From Myxococcales bacterium (lineage in GTDB: Bacteria; Myxococcota_A; Bradymonadia; UBA7976; UBA1532), in the NCBI GenBank assembly GCA_020633465.1, contig JACKDN010000022.1:89306-153305 (forward strand): a stretch of DNA of 64,000 nt, written 5' to 3'. The position numbers and the translations under genes were made by a program. Shown here piece by piece: positions 27,666-36,681 of the stretch. Under the pieces are notes generated by a model that had not been told where the DNA came from, did not search any database, and saw only the letters and a program-made list of their open reading frames with translations. Numbering within the stretch: the first letter of the stretch is position 1; every line of letters begins with the position of its first letter.

Positions 27666-29123
27666 GTGGTCTTCACCACCCCGCAGTTCGTCGTCTTCTT
27701 CGCGCTGTTCTTCGGCGTCTACTTCGCCCTGGCCGGGCGGCCGCGCAAGTGGTGGCTGCTGGCGGGCAGCTACGCCTTCTACGGCAGCTGGAACGCCGCG
27801 TTCCTGCTGCTGATCCTGGGCAGCACCCTGCTCGACTTCTGGGTCGGCGGCGCGCTCGGCCGCACCGAGGATGCCGTCCGCCGCAAGCGCCTGGTGACGA
27901 TCAGCGTCGTCGCCAACCTGGGCGCCCTGGGCTTCTTCAAGTACTTCGACTTCTTCGTCGAGTCGGCCGCCGCCGGCCTCGCCGCGCTGGGCGTCGAGGC
28001 CGATCTGCCCACCCTGCGCATCCTGCTGCCGGTGGGCATCAGCTTCTACACCTTCCAGACGATGAGCTACACGCTCGACATCTACCGGCGACAGATCGAG
28101 CCGACCGAGTCGCTGCTCGACTTCGCGCTCTACGTCGCCTTCTTCCCGCAGCTGGTGGCCGGCCCCATCGAGCGCGCCTCGCACCTGCTGCCGCAGATCG
28201 CCCGGGTGGGCCGCGGCCTCACCGCCGATCCGACCGGCCTCGTCCTCATCGCCATCGGCTGCTTCAAGAAGGTCGTCATCGCCGACAACGTGGCGCCCCT
28301 GGTCGAGGCCACCTACAGCGACCCGTCCGGCGTCTACGCGCCCGCCCTGTGGCTGGGCACCTACGCCTTCGCGGTGCAGATCTACTGTGACTTCTCGGGC
28401 TACAGCGACATCGCCATCGGCCTCGGGCGGCTGCTGGGCCTCGACATCATGACCAACTTCCGGTCGCCCTACGCGGCCGTCGGGCCCTCGGACTTCTGGC
28501 GCCGCTGGCACATCTCGCTGTCGACCTGGCTGCGCGACTACCTCTACATCCCGCTGGGCGGCAACCGCGGCGGCTGGTTCTTCGTGCGCCGCAACCTGCT
28601 GCTGACCATGCTGCTCGGCGGCCTCTGGCACGGCGCGGCCTGGAACTTCGTCCTCTGGGGCGCCTACCAGGGGCTCTTGCTGATCGCCTTCCGCCCGGCG
28701 TTCTTCGCGCGCGCGGCCGAGCGCCTCGCGGCGCACCCGATCAGCCGCGTCGCGTCGATCGTCGTGCGCCGCCTCGTCTTCTTCCACCTGGTGTGCATCG
28801 GCTGGGCGCTGTTCCGCGCCGGCTCGCTGGCCGACTGCGGCGTCATCGTCGGCAAGCTGCTCAGCGCCGAGGCCCTGCAGGTGGGCGCCTGGCTCGAGCA
28901 GGTCGAGGCCAGCGGCGAGGGCGCGTGGCTGGCGCTGATGGCGGGGGTGATGGGCGGCTTGGTGCTGCTGCAGAACCTGTGGCCGACGGACACCAAGCGG
29001 GTGACGGCCGCGCTGACGCGTCTGCCCTTCGGCGTGGTGTTCTCGATCGTCGCGATCCTGCTCTACGCGTGCATGATCTTCGCGCCCGAGCAGCCGCCGC
29101 CCTTCATCTACTTCCAGTTTTAG
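27666..29123 (+). CDS. MBOAT-family O-acyltransferase (AlgI/DltB-like)
   Basis: 485 residues with about eleven membrane helices; GTG 27666. Hallmarks are the N-terminal TTPQFVVFFALFFGVYF, the central FKYFDFF and LPVGISFYTFQTMSYT, and AFFPQLVAGPIERA. These are followed by IYCDFSGYSDIAIGLGRLLG, FWRRWHISLSTWLRDYLYIPLGGNR, and the catalytic-His segment LGGLWHGAAWNF (His at about residue 321). AlgI-type proteins carry acetyl groups across the membrane to exported polysaccharides. The SGNH-like protein directly upstream is its expected periplasmic partner. The 3' end overlaps the end of the opposing metH-like gene by 20 bases (tail to tail), leaving no room for a conventional terminator. Confidence 0.88.
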   Translation: MVFTTPQFVVFFALFFGVYFALAGRPRKWWLLAGSYAFYGSWNAAFLLLILGSTLLDFWVGGALGRTEDAVRRKRLVTISVVANLGALGFFKYFDFFVESAAAGLAALGVEADLPTLRILLPVGISFYTFQTMSYTLDIYRRQIEPTESLLDFALYVAFFPQLVAGPIERASHLLPQIARVGRGLTADPTGLVLIAIGCFKKVVIADNVAPLVEATYSDPSGVYAPALWLGTYAFAVQIYCDFSGYSDIAIGLGRLLGLDIMTNFRSPYAAVGPSDFWRRWHISLSTWLRDYLYIPLGGNRGGWFFVRRNLLLTMLLGGLWHGAAWNFVLWGAYQGLLLIAFRPAFFARAAERLAAHPISRVASIVVRRLVFFHLVCIGWALFRAGSLADCGVIVGKLLSAEALQVGAWLEQVEASGEGAWLALMAGVMGGLVLLQNLWPTDTKRVTAALTRLPFGVVFSIVAILLYACMIFAPEQPPPFIYFQF

Positions 29124-30975
29124 GCGCGGGCCGCTCGATGAACCCGTCGAGCACCTCCATCGCCACCTTGTAGCGACCGAAGGGCGGCATCACGTACGCC
29201 CCCTGCACGCGGTGGCGCACGGCCTCGAGCGCCTCGCGCGCGATGCGCACGCCCTCGGCCTGCCCCTCGCCGCGGGCGTCGGCCTGCTCCATGCGGCGCA
29301 GGATGTAGTCGGGCACCTGCATGCCGGGCACGTTGGCGTGCAGGAACAAGGCGTTGCGGTGGCTCGCCAGCGGGCACAGCCCCAGCATGACCGGCAGGCC
29401 CAGCGCCGCCGTGTCGTCGAGGAAGCGCTCGACCTTGTAGGGGTCGTACACCGGCTGGGTCATCACCACGTGCGCGCCCGCGTCGCGCTTCATCTCCAGC
29501 CGGCGCAGCTCGCGGTCGTAGTCGATGGCCGCCGGCTCGGCGCCGGTCGCGCACACGAACGCCGTCTTCTCGGGCATCGCCTTGCCGGACGGATCGACGC
29601 CGTGGTTGAAGCCGGTCACCACGTTCAAGAGGCCGATGCTGTCCACGTCGTAGACGGCCGTGGCGTGCGGGTACGGCCCCATCTTGGGGGGATCGCCGGT
29701 GATGACCACCAGGTTGCGCAGCCCCAGCACGTGCATGCCCAAGAGGTGCGCTTGCAGGCCCAGGAAGTTGCGGTCGCGGCAGCACACGTGCACCAGCGGC
29801 GACAGCCCCGTCGCCTCGCCCACCTTCACCGCCATCGCCACGTTGCCCATGCGCAGGCTGGCGCGCGGGCCGTCGGCGATGTTGATGGTGGTGACCCCCG
29901 CGTCGCGCAGGGCCTCGGCCGCCCGCACCCGCTTGGCCAGGTCGAAGCCCACCGGCGGGTTCAGCTCGACGCTGCTGACGAAGCGCCCCGCGGCCAGCGC
30001 CGCCCCGAAGGCGCTCCGCTCGGCCAGCAGATCACGCGCCTCGACCACCGGCGCGGCCGGCGGCGCCGACGCGGCCTCGATGCGCGGCGTCGGCGTCCCC
30101 TCGTCCACCGCCAGCATGCGCGCCGCGTTGGCCATGCGCCGGATGTGATCCGGGTTCGTGCCGCAGCAGCCGCCGATCACCTTCACGCCGGCCTTCAACA
30201 AACGACGCGCAAACACCCCGAAGTACTCGGGGTTCGCGACGTAGATCGTCCGCCCCTCGACCACCTCGGGCCGCCCCGCGTTGGCCATCGCGATGACGGG
30301 CTTGCCCAGCGGCACCATCGGCGTCGCCACGCGGTACAGCAGATCGGGGCCGCCGCCGCAGTTGGCGCCGATCACGTCGGCCCCGGCGGTCGCCAGGCGC
30401 CGCCCGACCTGCTCGGGCGTCAGCCCGCCCGCGCTCTTGCCGTCGGCCCCGAAGATCAGGGACGCCACGATCGGCACGTCGGTGCGATCGCGCGCCAGCC
30501 GGATGGCCAGCTCGAGCTCGGCCAGCACCTCGAACGTCTCGAGGCACACCACGTCCACGCCGCCCGCCAGCACCGCGTCGAGGTGCTCGCCCAGCGCCTG
30601 CTCGGCGCGCTCGCCGTCGATGCCGGCCAGCCCGCTCAGCGGCAGCCCCGTCGGCCCGACGCTCGCCGCGACGTAGGCCCGCCCCCCGGCCACCTCGCGC
30701 GCCAGCAGCACCGACGCCCGGTTGATGGCGGCCAGCTTGTCGACCAGCCCGTGCTTCTCGAGCCGCAGCCGGTTGGCCCCGAAGGTGTTGGTCATCAACA
30801 CCCGCGCGCCGGCCTGCAGGTACTCCTCGTGGATGCGCCGCACCAGATCCGGCTGGGTCAGCGACACCTCTTCGAAGCAGTGCGTCAGGAAGACGCCGCG
30901 CTCGTACAGCAGCGAGCCCATCGCGCCGTCGAACAGCAGCCCGCCGCGCTCGGCCATTTCGAGGAAGGGTTTCAC
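29104..30975 (-). CDS. bifunctional homocysteine S-methyltransferase / methylenetetrahydrofolate reductase
   Basis: 623 residues. Residues 1 to about 290 form a homocysteine methyltransferase barrel: LLFDGAMGSLLYERG, LMTNTFGANR, and zinc ligands in ANCGGG (near 205) and GGCCGTNPDH (near 268). Residues about 320-615 are a MetF-type reductase: VSSVELNPPVGFD, TINIADG, CCRDRNFLGLQAHLLG, LRNLVVITGDPPKMG, and VMTQPVYDP. The same fusion (YitJ/BHMT-MTHFR type) is known from Bacillus and many proteobacteria. It links 5,10-methylene-THF reduction to methionine synthesis. There is no cobalamin domain. The start used is GTG 30975; there is no Shine-Dalgarno, and a -10-like box ends nine bases upstream. 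The next in-frame candidate, ATG 30957, also lacks a ribosome site. Confidence 0.9.
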   Translation of the reverse strand: MKPFLEMAERGGLLFDGAMGSLLYERGVFLTHCFEEVSLTQPDLVRRIHEEYLQAGARVLMTNTFGANRLRLEKHGLVDKLAAINRASVLLAREVAGGRAYVAASVGPTGLPLSGLAGIDGERAEQALGEHLDAVLAGGVDVVCLETFEVLAELELAIRLARDRTDVPIVASLIFGADGKSAGGLTPEQVGRRLATAGADVIGANCGGGPDLLYRVATPMVPLGKPVIAMANAGRPEVVEGRTIYVANPEYFGVFARRLLKAGVKVIGGCCGTNPDHIRRMANAARMLAVDEGTPTPRIEAASAPPAAPVVEARDLLAERSAFGAALAAGRFVSSVELNPPVGFDLAKRVRAAEALRDAGVTTINIADGPRASLRMGNVAMAVKVGEATGLSPLVHVCCRDRNFLGLQAHLLGMHVLGLRNLVVITGDPPKMGPYPHATAVYDVDSIGLLNVVTGFNHGVDPSGKAMPEKTAFVCATGAEPAAIDYDRELRRLEMKRDAGAHVVMTQPVYDPYKVERFLDDTAALGLPVMLGLCPLASHRNALFLHANVPGMQVPDYILRRMEQADARGEGQAEGVRIAREALEAVRHRVQGAYVMPPFGRYKVAMEVLDGFIERPAPKTGSR

Positions 30976-30984
30976 GGGGGCGGG

Positions 30985-31014
30985 AGTCTAGTGGAACCCG
31001 TGGCGCCGGGTCGA
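30985..31014 (-). promoter_or_regulatory. candidate leaderless promoter for the metH-metF fusion
   Basis: Minus strand TCGACC (31009-31014), 18-base spacer, TAGACT (30985-30990), then nine bases to GTG 30975. With initiation about seven bases after the -10, the mRNA would start roughly three bases before the start codon, matching the absence of a Shine-Dalgarno. Confidence 0.45.
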
Positions 31015-31075
31015 GGGCCGCGCGCGGCCGGCCCCGGGGCGGGCGACCGCGGCGCGACCCCTTCGGACGAACGCG

Positions 31076-31103
31076 TTGAATTCTGGGCTCGGCCGCGTAT
31101 GAT
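31076..31103 (+). promoter_or_regulatory. strong promoter abutting the UshA-like gene (leaderless)
   Basis: TTGAAT (31076-31081), 16 bases, TATGAT (31098-31103), then nine bases to GTG 31113. Both boxes are close to consensus. The expected start near 31110 leaves almost no leader, and no Shine-Dalgarno is present. It is divergent from the metH-like promoter in the same 137-base gap. Confidence 0.65.
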
Positions 31104-31112
31104 GCGCGCGCC

Positions 31113-33536
31113 GTGACGCCCTCCCCCCGCCATACCGCGCCGCCCCTGCCGTCCGCGCTGCTGCCGCTGGTCGTCGCCCTCGCGACGCTGGTCGGCTGCC
31201 TCGAGACGCAGGAGGGCGCGCCGAAGCCGCCGCCGTCCAAGCCCGTGCAGCTGACCTTCCTGCACACCTCGGACTGGCACTCGCGCCTGCTGCCCTACGA
31301 TCTGCAGCTGGCCGCCACCGACCGCCGCCTCATCCAGAGCTACGCGCCCGAGTCGCCGATCCTGTCGGCGGGCGATCCCCTGGTGCAGATCGGCGGCCTG
31401 GCCCGCATCGCCACGCTCGTCAAGCGCGAGCGCGCCCGCAGCGAGAACGTCGTGTGGGTCGACAGCGGCGACTGCTTCCAGGGCGCCCCGATCTTCAACG
31501 CCTTCAACGGCGAGGTCGAGATCCGCGCGCTGTCCCGGCTGGGCGCCGACGCGGTCGTCATCGGCAACCACGAGTTCGACAAGGGCCTCGACAACCTGGC
31601 CAACCAGCTCGAGTCCTGGGCCACCTACCCCATCCTCGCGGCGAACTATCAGTGGGAGCGCGACGTGAAGGGCGCCGAGACGATGGCGCGCATCACGAAG
31701 CCCTACGTCATCGTCAACGTGGGCGGGCTGAAGGTCGGCATCATCGGCATGGCCAACCTGTCGTCGCTCAACAGCATCGGCGAGGGCACCAACTCGCTGG
31801 GCGTGCAGCCCCTCGACGAGATCGAGACGGTGCAGTTCTACATCGACCAGCTCGCCGGCACGGTGGATCTCATCGGCGTCACCAGCCACATGGGGCTGAC
31901 CGGCAACGGCGAGCGCGCCGAGGACTACGAGGTCATCGACGGCACCGTCGGGCTCGACTTCGTCTTCGGCGGCCACCTGCACGTCGTGCTCGACCCCCCG
32001 CAGGTGCGCCAGGACAAGGCCGGCCGCCCGGTGGTGCTGACGCACTCGGGCGCCTTCATGAAGTACCTCGGGCGCCTCGACGTGGTGGTCGAGGACTCGG
32101 GCGACCCCTACTTCGGCTACGAGATCACCAGCCACCGCTACCGGCTGTTCCCCATCGACGACAGCATCACGCCGGACCCCGACACCATCCGCTTCCTCGA
32201 GCCCTACATCCTCGAGCTGAACCGGCAGCTGGATCTCACCCGCATCATCGCTTACGCGCCGCGCCTGGTGCCGCGCTTCGGGCGCGAGAAGGCCAACAGC
32301 GAGCTCGGCAACATCGCCGCCGAGTCGATGGCCGATCGCCGCGGCGTGCAGGCCGACTTCGCGCTGACCAACACGCTGGGCATCCGCACCGACATCATCC
32401 AGGGGCCGATCACCCAGGACCAGATGTTCAATGTGTTCCCGTTCGATAACTTCGTGACCAAGATGTTCATGAGCGGGCGCGAGATCTGCGAGATGATGAC
32501 CTTCGTCGCGCGCCGGTCGGCCGGCCGCGGCTGCCAGCCCCAGGCGCAGTTCAGCGATCGCGTCCACCTCAAGCTCAACTGCGTGGTCGACCGGCCCGAG
32601 TGCAGCTTCGCCAGCGAGGTGGCCGTGCGCGATCAGGCGGCCTACAACGCCTGCCGCGAGGCCGGCGGCACCGCCACCCAATGCGACGTGCCCACGCGCA
32701 CGCCGATGGATCCGCTGCGCATCTACGAGGTGGCCGTCAACGACTACATCGCCGGCGGCGGCTCGGGCTTCCGGGTGCTGAAGTTCAACAACTCGAAGAT
32801 CCCGACCGACATCAGCATCCGCGAGGCGGTCAGCGATCGCTTCCAGAGCTTCCCCACGTGCAGCGAGCTGTGCCTGGCCAACTGCCAGGCGCAGGGCGAC
32901 ATCGAGTGCGTCGAGCGCATCGAGTCGGGGCCCCTGGTGGCCAGCGGCTGCGAGGCGCTGACCAACTGCTTCGGCGACGTCACGCGCTACCGCGATCGCT
33001 TCTGCGAGGGGCGGCCCGAGCGGGATCCGCGCGACTTCTGCGATCAGTTCCAGCCCGCCTTCGCCGGCGTCACGCCGACCGAGGCGCAGGCGGTGTGGCT
33101 GAACCCGCTGAAGGCCTGGTGCGACCAGGTCGACGTCCTGGCGCGGCTGGCCGCGCAGGGCAACGCGGTCGAGATCGAGGACGACTGCTTCCTGGCCGAT
33201 CTGATCGTCAGCCAGGCCGCGGCCAGCGCGGCGCCGGTCGAGGAGGTCGCGCTGGCGGCCGACACGGTCATCCGCGGCCTGGGCATCGAGCCGCTGAGCG
33301 ATCGGTGCCAGTGCCGGGTCGACGCGCTGGTGTCGGCCGACGCCGAGTGCCGCGAGCTGTCGTGCGTCATCGGCCAGGCCGACGACCGCCTCGAGGCCCA
33401 GCTGTTCGAGACCTTCGAGGGGGCGCGCGACGCCTTCGAGTCGGTGTCGGGCGATCTGTGCGCCGAGCAGGCCATCGCCGCCGGCTGCGATCTCGAGGAT
33501 CTGCGCGGCGTGCGCAACGACGAGGTGCCGAATTGA
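31113..33536 (+). CDS. UshA/5'-nucleotidase-like metallophosphoesterase lipoprotein with Cys-rich extension
   Basis: 807 residues, longer than the usual 500-650. The lipobox is LVGC (Cys29). The catalytic domain (about 45-340) has HTSDWHS near 51, DSGDCFQG near 120, GNHEFDKG near 151, SHMG, and GGHLHV near 286: the metal set of UshA-type enzymes that hydrolyse nucleotides or UDP-sugars. The 5'-nucleotidase C-terminal domain (about 365-560) contains VFPFDNF near 443 and VNDYIAGGGSGF near 540. A Cys-bearing insertion (about 470-530) interrupts it. From about 570 to 807 there is an additional Cys-rich helical region (CSELCLANC, CQCRVDALV) not part of UshA. It is the first gene of an operon with another lipoprotein and two barrels (TGATG overlap downstream). 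Confidence 0.85.
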   Translation: MTPSPRHTAPPLPSALLPLVVALATLVGCLETQEGAPKPPPSKPVQLTFLHTSDWHSRLLPYDLQLAATDRRLIQSYAPESPILSAGDPLVQIGGLARIATLVKRERARSENVVWVDSGDCFQGAPIFNAFNGEVEIRALSRLGADAVVIGNHEFDKGLDNLANQLESWATYPILAANYQWERDVKGAETMARITKPYVIVNVGGLKVGIIGMANLSSLNSIGEGTNSLGVQPLDEIETVQFYIDQLAGTVDLIGVTSHMGLTGNGERAEDYEVIDGTVGLDFVFGGHLHVVLDPPQVRQDKAGRPVVLTHSGAFMKYLGRLDVVVEDSGDPYFGYEITSHRYRLFPIDDSITPDPDTIRFLEPYILELNRQLDLTRIIAYAPRLVPRFGREKANSELGNIAAESMADRRGVQADFALTNTLGIRTDIIQGPITQDQMFNVFPFDNFVTKMFMSGREICEMMTFVARRSAGRGCQPQAQFSDRVHLKLNCVVDRPECSFASEVAVRDQAAYNACREAGGTATQCDVPTRTPMDPLRIYEVAVNDYIAGGGSGFRVLKFNNSKIPTDISIREAVSDRFQSFPTCSELCLANCQAQGDIECVERIESGPLVASGCEALTNCFGDVTRYRDRFCEGRPERDPRDFCDQFQPAFAGVTPTEAQAVWLNPLKAWCDQVDVLARLAAQGNAVEIEDDCFLADLIVSQAAASAAPVEEVALAADTVIRGLGIEPLSDRCQCRVDALVSADAECRELSCVIGQADDRLEAQLFETFEGARDAFESVSGDLCAEQAIAAGCDLEDLRGVRNDEVPN

Positions 33537-35134
33537 TGCGCCGTTCGGCCGCCGCGCTGTGCGCCCTGGCCCTCGGCCTCGCGGCGCCGGGCTGCGTCTC
33601 GGACGAGGCCGCCGACGAGGTGCTGCCCGGCACCATCGCCTGGTTCGACATCGCGTTCAGCAACGACACGCTGCGCGGCGAGCCGGACAGCCCGCTCGAC
33701 TTCCCCAGCGCCGTCCCCGCGCGCGCCACCATGAAGCTGGTGGCGCGCGACGCCTACGGCCAGGTGGCGCGGGGCTACGAGGGCGTCGCCCGCATCACCG
33801 TCGAGCCCGGTGAGATCGTCGGGCAGGGCAACGACCGCGTGAAGTTCGTGATGGGCGAGGCCACCGTGAACCTCGCCTGGCGCTTCTCGTTCGACGAGGT
33901 GCACATCTGGGTCGAGGACGTCGGCGAAGATCCCCTCTTCGACTGCGCCGATGGCCAGGACGACGACGGCGACGGCGTCGCCGACGTGCGCGACCCCGAC
34001 TGCGGCGACGGGGCCCCGGACCGCGCCGACACGGGCGATCCGGCCGACGGCACCCGCGCCACGCAGGCGACCGGCATCAGCGATCCGCTGTACTTCTCGC
34101 GTCCGCGCATCCGCGACGTGCAGTTCAGCCCGCGCTGCACGACCGACACGCCCCTCGGCGGCAAGAACGTGCTCGTCGAGACCGGCACGCTGGTGGTCAC
34201 GGGCACGACGCAGTCGGGCATGTACGTGACCGACCTCACCGGCGGCGAGGGCGGCTACAACAGCCTGTATCTGTTCACCTTCTCGAACCCCGGCGACGTG
34301 CGGCGCGGGGACCGCCTGTGCAGCATCCAGGGCAACGCGGCCGAGTTCATCGCCAACACGCAGCTGAACTTCCCCAGCTTCGTCAACGCCGACTTCGACC
34401 GGAACGGCGTCATCGAGCCCCGCGACCTGGTGCCCTGCGATCTGCCGATGCCCGAGCTGATCGGCCCGGACGCCGTGCCGCCGCCGGTGATGCTGACCGC
34501 GGCCGCCCTCGAGGGCACGGGCGGCGAGGTGCCGCCCGACTTCTACCGCCCCTGCGGCCTCGACGGCGAAGACCTGGACATCCAGGACGGCACCAGCTGC
34601 AGCCAGGCGCGCGCGTCGATCCCCAGCGAACTCCGCCGCGAGAGCGTCATCGACTGCGCCCGCGACAACTTCGCGCTCGAGCCCTACGAGCACGCCCTGG
34701 TGGGCTTCTCGGACGCCGTGATCAGCACGCGCTTCGAGCGCTGCGACATGAACGGCGACGGCTCGATCGACCGCAGCCGCGGCAACCCCGAGGGCGTCTG
34801 CGAAGAGGACTGCAGCGACGATCCCCTGTGCACGGTGTTGCTGAACCTCGAGCAGTTCGGGCAGTTCAGCGTCGGCGTCGACTGCCAGGGCGCCGACGGC
34901 AACTACCAGTGCGCCGGCAAGATCTTCGTCGCCACCCGCGACACGCTCGGCGGCACCGGCTACGACGCGATGGCCAGCGCGGGCACCTTCTACGGCAGCA
35001 TCGTCGGCCACCTGCGGCAGCTGCAGCCCGGCGCCGGCGTGCCCTCGTCGTGGGTGGTCGAGCCCCGCTTCATCGAGGACTTCGTCCCGCCCGACGCCCC
35101 CGCCACCCCCGATCCGGGAGGCCCCGCCCCGTGA
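33536..35134 (+). CDS. large lipoprotein with Asp-rich calcium-type loops
   Basis: ATG 33536 overlaps the previous stop; 532 residues. LAAPGC (Cys20) is the lipobox. Residues about 35-130 look like a beta-sandwich (VPARATMKLVARDAYGQVARGY; EATVNLAWRF), of the type seen in bacterial Ig-like domains. DDDGDGVADVRDPDCGDG (about 142-159) resembles thrombospondin-type-3 calcium loops, and DFDRNGVIEPRD and DMNGDGSIDRS resemble EF-hand or dockerin loops. About 15 further Cys. I do not recognise the family. Position between a periplasmic phosphoesterase and two outer-membrane barrels, all with overlapping stops and starts, argues that the four products assemble or act in the same envelope process. Confidence 0.6.
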   Translation: MRRSAAALCALALGLAAPGCVSDEAADEVLPGTIAWFDIAFSNDTLRGEPDSPLDFPSAVPARATMKLVARDAYGQVARGYEGVARITVEPGEIVGQGNDRVKFVMGEATVNLAWRFSFDEVHIWVEDVGEDPLFDCADGQDDDGDGVADVRDPDCGDGAPDRADTGDPADGTRATQATGISDPLYFSRPRIRDVQFSPRCTTDTPLGGKNVLVETGTLVVTGTTQSGMYVTDLTGGEGGYNSLYLFTFSNPGDVRRGDRLCSIQGNAAEFIANTQLNFPSFVNADFDRNGVIEPRDLVPCDLPMPELIGPDAVPPPVMLTAAALEGTGGEVPPDFYRPCGLDGEDLDIQDGTSCSQARASIPSELRRESVIDCARDNFALEPYEHALVGFSDAVISTRFERCDMNGDGSIDRSRGNPEGVCEEDCSDDPLCTVLLNLEQFGQFSVGVDCQGADGNYQCAGKIFVATRDTLGGTGYDAMASAGTFYGSIVGHLRQLQPGAGVPSSWVVEPRFIEDFVPPDAPATPDPGGPAP

Positions 35135-36678
35135 AGCTCTTCTCCCTTTCGTCCGCGGCCTGGGCGCTGGTGGCCGGCCTCGCGCTGGCCGCCCCGGCGC
35201 GCGCCGGCGACTTCGTCGACACGCGCCTGGTGTTCATCGCCGGCGACGACGACTTCCAGCACGACGCGGGCATCACCGTGCCGCCCAGCCAGCGGCCGGA
35301 CATCGGCGATCGGGCCGGCTACACCGAGTTCTACGACGCGCGCGACGAGAGCGAGACCGGGCGCGAGAGCCGCACGCACCTGGTGCTGCACAAGGCGGCC
35401 GAGGGGTACTTCCCCGGTCTGCTGACCGAGGCGGCGCTGGTGCTCGAGCTGGATCACAGCCGGCTCTTGACCGGCGATCCGCGCTCGCTGTCCGACGACG
35501 GCACCTACCTGCGCATCGAGAAGGCCTGGGGCGAGGGGCGGCTCGAGGTGCTGATGATGCCCTTCGACAGCGACCGCATGCGCCTCGGCTGGTACTGGGA
35601 CAACACCTGGGGCGGCAACCACGTGTTCCCGACCGCGACGCTGGTGCCGGGGCTGCAGCTGGCCTGGCGGCACACCTGGTACGGCGTGCACGTGGGCGCC
35701 AAGACGGCGCGCCAGACCTTCGTGACGCGCGATCTCGACGAGCGCAACGGGCAGATCGAGGCCTTCTACGGCGTCTTCGGCGGCGTCGAAGGCGGCAAGG
35801 CCGAGGGCGGGCTGCGTGGGCAGGTGCAGGGCGGCTTCTTCGAGAAGGGCCGCAACCCGAACGGCCCGGTGCGCGGCAAGCGGGTGGACGCCGCCGGCGT
35901 CAGCGCCCGCATCAGCTACGTCGACGGGCTGCCCTTCGGCCCCACGACCGACACGCGCCTCTACAGCGCCGATCCCCTGACGCCGTGGAACGTCTTCGAG
36001 CCCGCGGCCGAGCTGCGTTGGCGCGCGGCGGCCGAGGTGACCTACCTGACCCAGGTGCTCGAGGATCCCGACACCACCGGCGGCACCGAGGCCGAGCCGG
36101 GCCTGGCGCTGGCGATCTACGGCCGCGGCGAGCTCGGCAACGGCCGCCTGCGCGCCTTCTTCCTGCACCGCGATCTGGGCTTCCTGTTCTTCAATCAGCC
36201 CGGCGTGCTGCGACGCTTCCAGGCGCTGCCCGACGACGTGGACACCACGCCCGAGATGGTGTTCGGCCTGGGCTACGAGCACCACCTGCCCGGCCTGCAC
36301 CTGACCCCGGGCGTCACCGTCGGCCTGCAGCAGCCCGCCGCCGTCTCGAACCAGGTGCCCAACGCGGGCATCCACCAGCCCGACATCCTGTCCGGGCGCC
36401 GCACGGCGGTGTACCGCCGCGCCGACATGTTCGACGACACGGGCCTCTTGACCGGCTACTTCCTGCCCGACGACGCCGAGGTGCTGCCGGTCTACGGCGC
36501 GCGCTTCCACCTGCAGCTCGACCTGGCCGTCGGCTTCGCGCTGCTGGCCGAGGTCACGCTGCTGCACGACGAGAACCGGGTGCTGCTCGAGCAGGACGCG
36601 CTGCAGGTGAACTCGGTGCGGACCTTCGACGATCCGCTCACGGTCGGCGGCGCGTTCATGGCGCGCGCGGAGTTCTGA
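35131..36678 (+). CDS. outer-membrane beta-barrel protein, paralogue 1
   Basis: GTG 35131 overlaps the previous stop (GTGA); 515 residues. A Sec signal peptide ends in PARA-GD. The mature protein opens with DFVDTRLVFIAGDDDF, continues as alternating amphipathic strands rich in Trp, Tyr and Arg, and ends in MARAEF; the terminal Phe is the BAM-recognition signature of outer-membrane barrels. About 16-20 strands would fit the length. The next gene encodes a homologue with the same opening (DxxDTxxxFxAGDD) and the same C-terminal Phe, so this is a tandem duplication. Channel or receptor function cannot be assigned; the operon partner suggests handling of phosphorylated compounds. Confidence 0.7.
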   Translation: MKLFSLSSAAWALVAGLALAAPARAGDFVDTRLVFIAGDDDFQHDAGITVPPSQRPDIGDRAGYTEFYDARDESETGRESRTHLVLHKAAEGYFPGLLTEAALVLELDHSRLLTGDPRSLSDDGTYLRIEKAWGEGRLEVLMMPFDSDRMRLGWYWDNTWGGNHVFPTATLVPGLQLAWRHTWYGVHVGAKTARQTFVTRDLDERNGQIEAFYGVFGGVEGGKAEGGLRGQVQGGFFEKGRNPNGPVRGKRVDAAGVSARISYVDGLPFGPTTDTRLYSADPLTPWNVFEPAAELRWRAAAEVTYLTQVLEDPDTTGGTEAEPGLALAIYGRGELGNGRLRAFFLHRDLGFLFFNQPGVLRRFQALPDDVDTTPEMVFGLGYEHHLPGLHLTPGVTVGLQQPAAVSNQVPNAGIHQPDILSGRRTAVYRRADMFDDTGLLTGYFLPDDAEVLPVYGARFHLQLDLAVGFALLAEVTLLHDENRVLLEQDALQVNSVRTFDDPLTVGGAFMARAEF

Positions 36679-36681
36679 GCG

